A stretch of DNA of 23,580 bases from a virus, in IMG/VR virus record IMGVR_UViG_3300033148_000585, positions 1 through 23,580 of that record. One strand, written 5' to 3'. Below the pieces are notes generated by a model. The model ran no database searches and had not been told where the DNA came from. It worked only from the letters and a program-made list of their open reading frames with translations. Every line of letters begins with the position of its first letter. Within the stretch, counting starts at the first letter, position 1. A program made the translations under genes and the position numbers. Positions 16,601-21,812 of this stretch are shown in pieces.

Positions 16601-18208
16601 ATTGTTATTTACAGCTGGATATGTTGGCGTAGGTACTGTTACTGTTTTAAGATTGATTGCAGTTATATGTCCTTCTGTTGAAGAAGTCACACTATCTACT
16701 GCCGTAAACGTTCCGCCAAACGCAGGTGAATCAGTAGACGTTGTATCAGTTCTCGATACTGAATCGTGATTAAATGTTATTGTTTCATTTAATGCTTGAT
16801 TTAATGTAAAGTCTCCACCGCCATTTAATAATGTTCCCGCATCTAATGTTATCGTTGCATCACTTGGTGTGGGAAGCGTAACTGTTTTTACATTAATAGC
16901 TGTAATGTGTCCTTGAGATGATGAAGATACTGAGTCTACTGAAGTAAATGTACCTCCAAATGCAGGAGATGATGATGAAGTTGTGTCTGCTCTTGATACG
17001 TTATCATGAACAATGTCTAAATTTTGATTAAGTGCTGTTGTTGTAATAACTGCTCCACCAGTAATGCTTAAAGCTTGACTGTCTAAATCAACTTGTCCAG
17101 TACCGCTATCTCCTGTAAAGTCTAAGTCCTGAGCAGTAACTTGGCTATCTACATAAGCTGTTGTTGCTACTTTAGTAGAATTGTCTCCTGCAAGCTGAGT
17201 AACTGCTGTAGTAGCCGAACTAATTGTACCGTCTAGCTGTCCATCAAAAGTAGTCCCAAAATAAGTTCCAGTAATAACAACTGAACTTGGTAGTCCAATT
17301 GTAATTGTTTGTCCACTTGCTACAGTAGTTGTTTGATTTGCAGTTCCCGCTATAGTTAAAGCTTGTGAATCTAAATCAACAGAACCTGTACCTGTGTCAC
17401 CTTGTATATCTAAATCTTGAGAAGTAACTTGACTATCTACATAATCTTTTACTGCTGCTGATGTTGGAATAGAAGTATCATTGTCATTCGCTGGTATTCC
17501 ATCTGCCTCATCTACAAACTTAGAAATATTAATAGACTCTCCAGTGTCTTGTAACGTTCCAAAAGCAACTGTTCCAGAAACTTCTGCATTACCAGTGATA
17601 CTAACACCTGTATTAATTGTGTTTAATTTAATGGCACCATAATAATTTAATTGAACCTGTCCTAAGCTTCCGTCTGCAACAATGTAAGGAGTAGTTGCCC
17701 CACCACTTCCATTGTCTGCTGAAATAATTACATCCTTGTCTGCAATTAAACTAATAATTTTTAAATCTCCTGTATTGTTTGTAATATATCCATCTGTGCC
17801 ATGATGGTAAAGTAAAAGCTCATTAGAAGCTCCTATCTTTAAATATTTATTTGTTCCAGAAACAGCAACGTCTCCGTTAAAAGTATTTGTAACTGTATTA
17901 GAATTTTGAGTAATACTTCCTGTAACAGTTAAGTTGTTTCCAATTGTTACATCATCAGGTAATCCAATCGTTAATGTTTGTGCACTTGCTGAAGTTTCAA
18001 TCTCGCTTGCAGTTCCAACAATACTAAAAGACTGTATAGCTAAATTTACACTCCCAGTTCCAGAATCTCCAATAAAATCTAAAGAAGAAAACGCTCCCAA
18101 AAAATTTGTAGGAGTTATTTTTACATTCTCAAGACCATTGTATCCAACTATAAATTGAACATCTGCACTGGTTGTCTTTGTATTAAATTGTGAAAACTTT
18201 ATTGCCAT
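10682..18208 (-). CDS. Giant S74-terminated tail fibre with 17-residue beta-roll repeats
   Basis: At 2508 residues this is the largest gene here and probably a trimeric host-binding fibre. The start, MAIKFSQFNTKTTSADVQFI, looks like a virion-attachment end. Residues to about 900 are beta-rich modules, including two TSIPTSAAVKDYVDSQ blocks, two related SPAFGGTF...HITAIN blocks and a WxVGDWAIF module (about 670-740). Four SSGRVGIGTSSP-type modules follow (roughly 1090-1370). Residues 1421 to about 2395 hold about 57 copies of an NTAVGxxAGxxxTTGSx repeat. The end is a peptidase S74 domain with Ser2408 and Lys2413 in SDARDK at the known Ser-Lys dyad spacing. It should chaperone trimer folding and then cleave itself off as about 101 residues, ending in a coiled coil (KELQKEIVNLKSQINK). 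Exact receptor and virion location are unknown. Confidence 0.9.
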   Translation of the reverse strand: MAIKFSQFNTKTTSADVQFIVGYNGLENVKITPTNFLGAFSSLDFIGDSGTGSVNLAIQSFSIVGTASEIETSASAQTLTIGLPDDVTIGNNLTVTGSITQNSNTVTNTFNGDVAVSGTNKYLKIGASNELLLYHHGTDGYITNNTGDLKIISLIADKDVIISADNGSGGATTPYIVADGSLGQVQLNYYGAIKLNTINTGVSITGNAEVSGTVAFGTLQDTGESINISKFVDEADGIPANDNDTSIPTSAAVKDYVDSQVTSQDLDIQGDTGTGSVDLDSQALTIAGTANQTTTVASGQTITIGLPSSVVITGTYFGTTFDGQLDGTISSATTAVTQLAGDNSTKVATTAYVDSQVTAQDLDFTGDSGTGQVDLDSQALSITGGAVITTTALNQNLDIVHDNVSRADTTSSSSPAFGGTFTSVDSVSSSSQGHITAINVKTVTLPTPSDATITLDAGTLLNGGGDFTLNQALNETITFNHDSVSRTDTTSTDSPAFGGTFTAVDSVTSSTEGHITAINLKTVTVPTPTYPAVNNNTITISAGSNLNGGGDFTLNQSFDETITVNLDTTITGLTSVTSTTFVGALQGNADTATALAASGNITLTGDTTSTGGPYTYTSGGNVAISTTIADTTVTGKLITGVNLGTAQNIAATDTILEAFGYLQAQITQLPQGLVYNGTWNASTNTPTLTSGSGTTGHFYIVSVAGSTNLDGITDWQVGDWAIFVEAGGTDTWQKIDNTSAITGTGATNKLAKWTGPTTLSTGLVEDDGTTVTIGNSGDLDVTGDADVTGDLAWSTSLTDSTNLITITKFVDEADGIPANDNDTSIPTSAAVKDYVDSQIGANDTLSEVLANGNTTGGTDIEVSTGDDITFVDDSRAIFGTNSDLKIYHNGTNAFVDNNTGSLYFTNYSDDKDIIFRTDDGSGGVVNYVRIDGSSEEFLFLRKTRHNDNITADFGTGRDLQIYHDGSNSYIDEDGTGSLFIKSSFLKIRNNSNESMIDAISDGAVNLYYDNSKKFETTSSGIKVTSEGYQINIEDSSSGNISEILTSNTAMGFFADRSNAVAGTSMIFSIDNSTKMTIDSSGRVGIGTSSPSAKLHIENGSSGAGSAWTNADELIIENSGNVGLTLQSPNTAAATIAFQDPESVQAGFIQYLHADNAMRFATNVNNERMRIDSSGRVGIGTSSPAVSLDVNAGNSDTIARFESTDNRGRIQIDDNDTAVYVIAENSKMSLGTSNTLSSTNLTIDSSGRVGIGTISPNHKLDIYSNENVPLRIHRPNNANLNSSGAWGIGFSTRGDAITSTTDTRAGIFSYYNGNLFFATNTSSIVADPDASARMTITSGGNVGIGDTPSFKLDVNVTSSRARFKATTGDANIELSSIAGRDWLISSLTDGSLRFYDEDAAAERMRIDSGGRIYNTESLNNGNTFYGFSAGNVSTTGQFNTSIGYNSGDNITGGSHNTLYGRDTGQAITTGYDNTAIGGQAGKAIVGGNSNTLIGRTSGQAITSGTQNTFLGKASGEAVTTGSNNVAIGAQAGNRMTTGSYSVMIGMAAGEYVTTSNDLVAIGYAALGSTTTSIQNTAVGYLGLHANTSGNYNSAFGYLALRFNTTGSENHASGRLTLYSNTTGGYNTAVGGAALESNTTASFNTAVGNGSQYDTTSGASNTSVGYRSLYENQTGSNNVAIGAQAGYNNTGGIYNTYVGYDAGFTASNNENVHIGFYAGRLNTGGENVFVGSQSGGRVNGGAATNSVAVGRGAMYSLSSGNNNTAVGHQAGFNITTGYNNTVVGRGSGDALTTGQSNTAIGEVSLGSATTSVGNTALGRAAMQLGVGSYNTAVGNDALENCNGSRNTAVGYAAGVAVTSGVDNVIVGENTANSLTTGSYNVIIGRFAGEAATSMSYATIIGRTAGRFHTSGAEPCYIGYDAGQQVTSGNYNTVVGTSAMTYGNGDNNTLVGWQSGFGTNGQSAHRNTAVGFRTLRNISTASENTTVGFESMRHLTTGGSNVAVGRNSMYTATTASANTAIGRDALYYVTTASNNVAIGNSALQNNATGTNSVAVGYQAGLSSTVGDNTFVGYAAGRGTTGDNGSANTFLGYAAGYEIQGGINNTAVGTLALRDIRGGDYNTAVGRDAGQNITTGSNNSLLGYNAGGTITTANYNVCIGHQAGQTNATSLYNTFVGGLAGRDTTGENNTYVGAITGRFSTVGNRNTVMGSQACDNHVMTSSDNTVMGFTAGQDLTSGGRNTLIGSNAGLNMTTATNNVISGYQACASATTGSSNVISGYQAALTLSTGFNNSGVGHANLYHITTGWNNVAMGINSGGNISTGFNNIAIGASAMGQGAPTSATTGNSNIGLGISAAYELTSGSNNILIGANAGRNASTTNSLGIVTTGSNEIQMGNTSHTAAYIQIGWTTVSDARDKTKIKELDKGLEFIEKLKPVSYEFKKERQSEEADGIERYGFLAQDVLELEGENPVIVDNNNEDKLKMTNDYLIPILVNSIKELQKEIVNLKSQINK
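11035..13948 (-). repeat. About 57 degenerate 51-base (17-residue) repeats in the giant fibre
   Basis: Counting by eye gives about 57 units with the pattern N-T/V-x-x-G-x-x-(A/S)-(G/L)-x7-8, most exactly 17 residues, a few 15-19, and two near the end longer (22 and 26). Examples are NTLYGRDTGQAITTGYD, NVAIGAQAGNRMTTGSY and NTAVGHQAGFNITTGYN. The DNA copies have diverged although the protein pattern is kept. Confidence 0.85.
15695..15787 (-). repeat. Copy A of a 31-residue identical block in the giant fibre
   Basis: This stretch encodes a 31-residue block from KFVDEADG to KDYVDSQ that is identical in protein to the block at 17429-17521. The two DNA copies differ at 23 of 93 bases, all silent. 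Confidence 0.85.
17429..17521 (-). repeat. Copy B of the 31-residue identical block
   Basis: The partner of the block at 15695-15787. All three serines use the other serine codon family (TCN against AGY) in this copy, so the copies are protein-identical but not a recent DNA duplication. Confidence 0.85.
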
Positions 18209-18209
18209 A

Positions 18210-18356
18210 TTACATTAATGATTCTGTTATTAATTCATCATTTAACTCGCTAGCCATTTCCTCATTTAATTCAGAATTTATAGCTTGAGACCTTATGTTT
18301 CCGTGGTCAAAAAGGTCTTGTCCTATAAAAATCCCATTAAATATTGCTATTGGCAT
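18210..18356 (-). CDS. 48-residue acidic protein, unknown
   Basis: ATG at 18356 to TAA at 18210 encodes 48 residues: MPIAIFNGIFIGQDLFDHGN, then IRSQAINSELNEEMASELND and ELITESLM. The N-terminus is hydrophobic and the rest is an acidic helix. It fits exactly between the 157-residue protein (10-base gap) and the giant fibre (1-base gap), which supports its being a gene. No family is recognised. It may be a helper for the fibre encoded next, but that is only from position. Confidence 0.65.
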   Translation of the reverse strand: MPIAIFNGIFIGQDLFDHGNIRSQAINSELNEEMASELNDELITESLM

Positions 18357-18366
18357 AACATTTATT

Positions 18367-18840
18367 TTACCACATGGCAATCAAACCTAAAGAAGTAGTT
18401 CCTGTGTCATATACTTCTCTTATATGAACTGGAACAAACTGTCCGTTGTTTAAATTCTGAAATGTCACATCATCTCCACCAACTGTTACTACTCTTACAT
18501 TACCTCCTACACCTACATACAAAACACATCCTCCTTCATAATCACCTTCATAAATCACATAATTTTTTGGAGAAACTGAAAATATATTATCAGAAATACT
18601 AAGTTGAGTTGCACTATCAATAGCTACAATTTCTGCAGCAGTACCATCTGTAGTATTATAAATAATATCTCCTTGACTATATGTGCCATTTGTAAAATTT
18701 GCATTAGAGTCTATAAGTTTATCAGCAGCTCCATTTGTTGTTTGACCACTTGATATTCTTTTTGCAGGGTTTGGAACTTTAACTCCATCCGCTGGATTAA
18801 CATCTATTGCTCTGGCTACTTGTAATTTTTCAGATGCCAT
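18367..18840 (-). CDS. Probable virion structural protein
   Basis: The 157-residue protein is beta-rich. It contains a segment of the type SQGDIIYNTTDGTAAEIVAI (about 55-74), common in phage tail or fibre proteins, and a conserved end: GCVLYVGVGGNVRVVTVGGD, then DVTFQNLNNGQFVPVHIREV and YDTGTT...IAMW. From memory the closing part matches a conserved virion protein of many marine phages. Placement among fibre genes supports a tail or capsid accessory role. There is no signal peptide or membrane span. The exact role is not clear from the sequence. Confidence 0.8.
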   Translation of the reverse strand: MASEKLQVARAIDVNPADGVKVPNPAKRISSGQTTNGAADKLIDSNANFTNGTYSQGDIIYNTTDGTAAEIVAIDSATQLSISDNIFSVSPKNYVIYEGDYEGGCVLYVGVGGNVRVVTVGGDDVTFQNLNNGQFVPVHIREVYDTGTTSLGLIAMW

Positions 18841-18842
18841 AA

Positions 18843-19004
18843 TTAATTTTTATCTTTTTTATTAAAAGGAAACAACCTGTTAAGGGTGTCACGTCTTTCA
18901 CTACAGCCACAGTCTCTTCCATTTGCAACTTTCTCTACAACTTTTTTGATTCCAGTCTTTTTTGTGAACTTTTCTATAGTATCACCGAGTCCTCTTGATT
19001 TCAT
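18843..19004 (-). CDS. 53-residue basic protein with CGC motif
   Basis: ATG at 19004 to TAA at 18843 encodes 53 residues: MKSRGLGDTIEKFTKKTGIK, KVVEKVANGRDCGCSERRDT, then LNRLFPFNKKDKN. A basic helix is followed by a DCGC pair and a conserved LNRLFPF segment. From memory, close relatives (GLGDTxExFTKxTGIKxxV...CGC...LNxLFPF) sit beside fibre genes in marine phages and flavophages. Its ATG overlaps the preceding stop (ATGA). Function unknown; the cysteine pair might bind a metal or form a disulphide. Confidence 0.8.
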   Translation of the reverse strand: MKSRGLGDTIEKFTKKTGIKKVVEKVANGRDCGCSERRDTLNRLFPFNKKDKN

Positions 19005-19135
19005 TTTGATTTACATTTACATAATTTGTTTGGACAATTATCTACGTTAATAGTTAGCTTTACAAGTAAAGCATTCCACCAACATTGTAATTTACATTTT
19101 GCCTTTTTTATAAGGGAATTTATTTTATTTGCCAT
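19001..19135 (-). CDS. 44-residue cysteine-rich protein, unknown
   Basis: ATG at 19135 to TGA at 19001 encodes MANKINSLIKKAKCKLQCWW, NALLVKLTINVDNCPNKLCK, then CKSK, with five cysteines at 14, 18, 34, 39 and 41. The CxxxC and CxxxxCxC spacing could bind zinc. It starts just after a strong -7 element and ends with an ATGA overlap onto the next gene. No family is recognised with confidence. Confidence 0.65.
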   Translation of the reverse strand: MANKINSLIKKAKCKLQCWWNALLVKLTINVDNCPNKLCKCKSK

Positions 19136-19139
19136 AGAG

Positions 19140-19147
19140 CAAAGATA
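19140..19147 (-). promoter_or_regulatory. Candidate -7 element before the cysteine-rich small genes
   Basis: The minus strand reads TATCTTTGC, the same nine bases as at 10434-10426. It lies in the 12-base gap after the RARH-type gene, and only 4 bases separate it from the ATG at 19135. The message would start at or very near the ATG. No -33 TTG is visible at the usual distance. Confidence 0.45.
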
Positions 19148-19438
19148 CTAATATTTTCCTTGTCTACTTTTTGGCGAAGATTGAGTTGAGCCTCCTTTAC
19201 CAGCCCATAATTTTTTGCAAGCCCAGTACCTTGCAGTCATTTTAGATTTTGCAGTATTACATTTGTGTCTGGCTCTAAAAGATTTTCTAGCTGCGGCAGA
19301 ATAATTATGACCATAACCTTTTGCTCCAAAGTGAATCAGTTTTTCTTTTCCACCTTCGCAAGCTTTAACCATTTTCTTTTTTCCAGCTCTGTCGCTTTTC
19401 ATTACGACATTACATTTCATTTTACTTTTGTCTGCCAT
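19148..19438 (-). CDS. Small basic protein with RKSFRARHxC motif
   Basis: The 96-residue protein has spaced cysteines and a basic core: KCNVVMKSDRAGKKKMVKAC, GGKEKLIHFGAKGYGHN, RKSFRARHKCNTAKSKM and ARYWACKKLWAGKGG. The pattern C...KxxVKxC..GKEKLIxFG...RRKSFRARHxC...ARYWxCKxW is, from memory, a widespread small protein family of marine phages and some large viruses with no known function. The Cys/His arrangement suggests metal binding. It starts 2 bases after the stop of the 507-residue fibre gene and precedes a promoter-like gap. Confidence 0.85.
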   Translation of the reverse strand: MADKSKMKCNVVMKSDRAGKKKMVKACEGGKEKLIHFGAKGYGHNYSAAARKSFRARHKCNTAKSKMTARYWACKKLWAGKGGSTQSSPKSRQGKY

Positions 19439-19440
19439 AA

Positions 19441-20964
19441 TTAATTACTTTCTAAAGCCTCCACTCTAGCTTTTAATTCTTGAACTGCTTTGATTAACAT
19501 AGGCACAAAAACAGAATACTTTACTGCTTTTGTCTGTTCTTCTCCTGACTCATAAACCATTCCAGGAAATATTTCCTCTAACTCTTGTGCAATAACTCCT
19601 AATTGTTTTTGGTCATCCCCTATGTAATTAAAATTAACAACTCTCACTTGAGATAAATCATCAAGCTTTGCACTAGCATCTGCAATGTTTTCTTTTAAAT
19701 TAACATCAGATAGCTGTCCATAAGCATTGTTAAAGTTTTCAATATTTCCGTTTGAATATATTTTTATTCTTTCAGTTGTACCCCCTTCTCCTAAAAAGAA
19801 TCTTGAAGTAGTGTTATTGTGGTCTGTTTGATTTACAACATTAAGCCCATAAACATTTCCAGTAGCACTTGAGTAAACCATCATTGTTGGGTCCCCATCT
19901 GTGTTATTTTCAAAAGAATGAAATGTATAACTTCCCCAAGTTAATGAACCATCAGCCGATGCTTTTGAATATCCTGTAGTTTTAGTTCCTTGAGTTGTTG
20001 TTTCAAACTTTTTAGAGTTATTATAGTATAAATTTACTGCACCATTAGCAATACCATCCATATACCATTCTCCACTCGTACTTCTTAAATTTAAACTATT
20101 ACTCGCTTGTATAAATAAATTTCCTGTTCCCTCATCACTTATATAGCTATTACTACCATTGTGATATATTTGCAAATCACTTCCAGCACCAAATTTAGCT
20201 ATACTACCATCTGCAAAATTTATATTATCTCCACTACTTACACTAATATCCGTACCTCCAGTTGTATTACCATTAGCTAACACTTCTGAAAGCTCGTTGT
20301 TATTTCCTATTGCTGAATCTACATACTCAGTAGTTGCTACTTTTGTTGAATTATCTCCTTGTGTTTGTGTGTTCGCAAATACATTTGCTGAAAAAGTAGT
20401 ATCTGTTGTAATATCATTTGGAACATCATTCGTTCTTAAAATACTTGAAACAATAATAGAACCTGCATTTCCACCTGAAACTTTCCCAACCTTTCCAACA
20501 TTCTGAACTAAATTTGTTCCACCAGGTCTTGATAAAGTTAATCCTCCACCAGCTTTTACATAAATTGTATCGTTAATTGTAGGAGTTGTTCCATCAATAG
20601 GGTCTGTTTCAATGTTAGTTAAAAGCCCCCCTGTTATAACAAATCCTTGTTCATTATTCTCTAAATCTGTTTTTAATAATCCTGTTGCTGGCATACGAAC
20701 TGGATTAGAAGCATCTGCTACTGCTACTTGAACTTTTGTTGAAGCTCCTACTGTTCCTACAATACAAACAGGTGTTCCTTTTGGAATTAAAGCTCCTGAA
20801 ACATTTTTACATTCAATTTCTACAATAGTAGCTGAATTATTAAAGTTCGCTATATCTTCAATTGTATATGCATCTCTTAATGCATCTAACATTGCAGACC
20901 CATAGTCTTTTGTATTTACTTCTGGAGCGACTCCATGAAATTTAGTTCCTGCTGGTATTGCCAT
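19441..20964 (-). CDS. S74-terminated tail fibre/spike, 507 residues
   Basis: A second S74 fibre. The N-terminal part (about 1-180) contains IPKGTPVCIVGTVG, GLLKTDLENNEQGFVITGGL and INDTIYVKAGGGLTLSRPGG, a beta-rich domain common in phage fibres and spikes. Next is a GDNSTKVATTEYVDSAIG link, then modules shared with the giant fibre: ELSEVLANGNTTGGTDI, SDLQIYHNGSNSYI and GAVNLYYNNSKKFETT. The end is a peptidase S74 domain of a different subfamily, LSDVNLKENI, with Ser419 and Lys424 at the catalytic spacing and a Q-LGVIAQELEEIFPGMV core. Self-cleavage before Ser419 would release about 89 residues. It probably forms a trimeric receptor-binding spike. It starts 4 bases after the stop of the 78-residue gene. 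Confidence 0.9.
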   Translation of the reverse strand: MAIPAGTKFHGVAPEVNTKDYGSAMLDALRDAYTIEDIANFNNSATIVEIECKNVSGALIPKGTPVCIVGTVGASTKVQVAVADASNPVRMPATGLLKTDLENNEQGFVITGGLLTNIETDPIDGTTPTINDTIYVKAGGGLTLSRPGGTNLVQNVGKVGKVSGGNAGSIIVSSILRTNDVPNDITTDTTFSANVFANTQTQGDNSTKVATTEYVDSAIGNNNELSEVLANGNTTGGTDISVSSGDNINFADGSIAKFGAGSDLQIYHNGSNSYISDEGTGNLFIQASNSLNLRSTSGEWYMDGIANGAVNLYYNNSKKFETTTQGTKTTGYSKASADGSLTWGSYTFHSFENNTDGDPTMMVYSSATGNVYGLNVVNQTDHNNTTSRFFLGEGGTTERIKIYSNGNIENFNNAYGQLSDVNLKENIADASAKLDDLSQVRVVNFNYIGDDQKQLGVIAQELEEIFPGMVYESGEEQTKAVKYSVFVPMLIKAVQELKARVEALESN

Positions 20965-20968
20965 AATA

Positions 20969-21205
20969 TTATCTTTTTACTCTTGCTGCCCTAGTGTTAG
21001 AAACAAATTGTTTTCTTTTACCTTGACGTTTTTTCTTTCTAGCCGTTGCTGCTCTCTCTGCTTTACTCAAGCTTTTTGCTTTACGCAAAGGTAAGCATCT
21101 ATCTGGATTTTTTTTATTCTTGCTTGTTCCACAAGCTCCAAGTATTGAACCATCTGTTCCAATACGTACCCATTTTTCTTCTCTCCATTTTTTTAAAGCG
21201 CCCAT
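20969..21205 (-). CDS. Small basic protein, KWVRIGTDGSILGACGTSK family
   Basis: The 78-residue protein begins MGALKKWREEKWVRIGTDGS and continues ILGACGTSKNKKNPDRCLPL, then a Lys/Ala/Arg-rich helical tail (KAKSLSKAERAATARKKKRQ). From memory the W-V-R-I-x-T-D-G-x-I-x-G-x-C-G-T-S-K motif with a second cysteine in NPDRCLP is a widespread conserved family in marine phages and viruses, with unknown function. The two cysteines could pair or bind metal. It begins with an ATG that shares a base with the stop of the 27-residue gene (TAATG). Confidence 0.85.
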   Translation of the reverse strand: MGALKKWREEKWVRIGTDGSILGACGTSKNKKNPDRCLPLRKAKSLSKAERAATARKKKRQGKRKQFVSNTRAARVKR

Positions 21206-21288
21206 TATTTTTTCTTTTTCTTATATGAGCTTTTGCTTTTTGACTTAGTTTTTGGCTTCATATATTTTATTTTTCCTTTGAGTGGCAT
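21205..21288 (-). CDS. 27-residue lysine-rich micro-protein
   Basis: ATG at 21288 to TAA at 21205 encodes MPLKGKIKYMKPKTKSKSKS followed by SYKKKKK. Thirteen of 27 residues are lysine. It shares one base with the next ATG (TAATG), and it fills the space between two conserved small genes. Very basic micro-proteins may neutralise nucleic acid or sit in the virion, but the role is unknown. Because the codons are AAA-rich in an AT-rich genome, chance is possible. Confidence 0.5.
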   Translation of the reverse strand: MPLKGKIKYMKPKTKSKSKSSYKKKKK

Positions 21289-21308
21289 AACTTATAATTT
21301 TAATTGTT

Positions 21309-21431
21309 CTACTTTTTTTTCATTGACCTTAGTTTTTTAAAATCCAAAGAGTTGATTACATCATAAGGAGGTGCAACCTTTGCAATTTTTTTCTGAGCCG
21401 CAGTCAGTTTACTTTTTACTTTTTTTGGCAT
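21309..21431 (-). CDS. 40-residue basic protein, MPKK...AAQKKIAKVAPP family
   Basis: The ATG at 21431 gives 40 residues: MPKKVKSKLTAAQKKIAKVA then PPYDVINSLDFKKLRSMKKK. The open frame extends upstream to 21494, but the N-terminal extension looks unlike a real protein and the inner ATG matches small phage proteins remembered from marine phages (KLTxAQKKIAxxAPPxDxIxxxDFKxLKxxKK). It overlaps the upstream 50-residue gene by 23 bases. Function unknown. Confidence 0.7.
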   Translation of the reverse strand: MPKKVKSKLTAAQKKIAKVAPPYDVINSLDFKKLRSMKKK

Positions 21432-21561
21432 AATTAGGGTCTTTACAATATTTACTTGCCGCCATATTTGCATAAGCACTAGGGTATCTATCAAAAGTTC
21501 TTTTTGCCCATGCTATACCTGCAGCACATATCTTATTTTTCTTTTTAGTTCTTCCTGCCAT
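21409..21561 (-). CDS. 50-residue basic protein with YPSAYAN motif
   Basis: ATG at 21561 to TAA at 21409 encodes MAGRTKKKNKICAAGIAWAK, RTFDRYPSAYANMAASKYCK, then DPNYAKKSKK. The pattern C-A-x-G-x-A-x-A-K-R-x-F-D-x-Y-P-S-A-Y-A-N...C is, from memory, a very widespread small protein in marine and cyanobacterial phages, with unknown function. The two cysteines at 12 and 39 and the strongly basic ends suggest a compact metal-binding or nucleic-acid-associated protein. The start lies 3 bases from the stop of the 69-residue gene. Confidence 0.8.
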   Translation of the reverse strand: MAGRTKKKNKICAAGIAWAKRTFDRYPSAYANMAASKYCKDPNYAKKSKK

Positions 21562-21564
21562 AAA

Positions 21565-21774
21565 TTATCTTCTTCCAATATATCCAGGTGGCAAACTTGG
21601 TCCTGAACCTAATCCTTTTAATCCTTTGATTAATGTGTTAGACTTTGTACTTCTTGGATTTCTTTTAGGTGTTACTCTTGTTGTTCCTGCATCTATATTA
21701 TTAGCTTGTTTATTGTTTACAGCTAATTCATCATATCTCTCAAGAAATAATTTAGGTTTCTTTTCGTCTGCCAT
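21565..21774 (-). CDS. 69-residue basic protein, first gene of the leftward operon
   Basis: The 69-residue protein begins MADEKKPKLFLERYDELAVN and ends in a disordered basic region with Gly/Ser/Pro turns (KGLKGLGSGPSLPPGYIGRR). No family is recognised. It is the first gene left of the divergent promoter gap, so expression of this and the downstream small genes may start there. The ATG at 21774 lies about 17 bases from the minus-strand -7 element. Confidence 0.7.
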   Translation of the reverse strand: MADEKKPKLFLERYDELAVNNKQANNIDAGTTRVTPKRNPRSTKSNTLIKGLKGLGSGPSLPPGYIGRR

Positions 21775-21780
21775 TTTATT

Positions 21781-21799
21781 TAACTTTGTTACAAAATTA
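21781..21799. promoter_or_regulatory. Divergent promoter pair with central palindrome (candidate operator)
   Basis: In the 38-base gap between the divergent genes, the plus strand has TAACTTTG at 21781-21788 and the minus strand has TAATTTTG at 21799-21792. Both fit the -7 consensus TAnnTTTG. The palindrome TTTGTTACAAA (21785-21795) overlaps both. A MarR-type protein bound here could repress both directions. No -33 TTG is evident on either side, so the promoters are candidates only. Confidence 0.4.
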
Positions 21800-21812
21800 C
21801 AAAATTTAATTT

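Noticed and set aside
21432-21494. N-terminal extension of the 40-residue gene back to 21494
   Set aside because: The extension overlaps the conserved 50-residue gene and does not resemble the family start, whereas MPKK at 21431 does.
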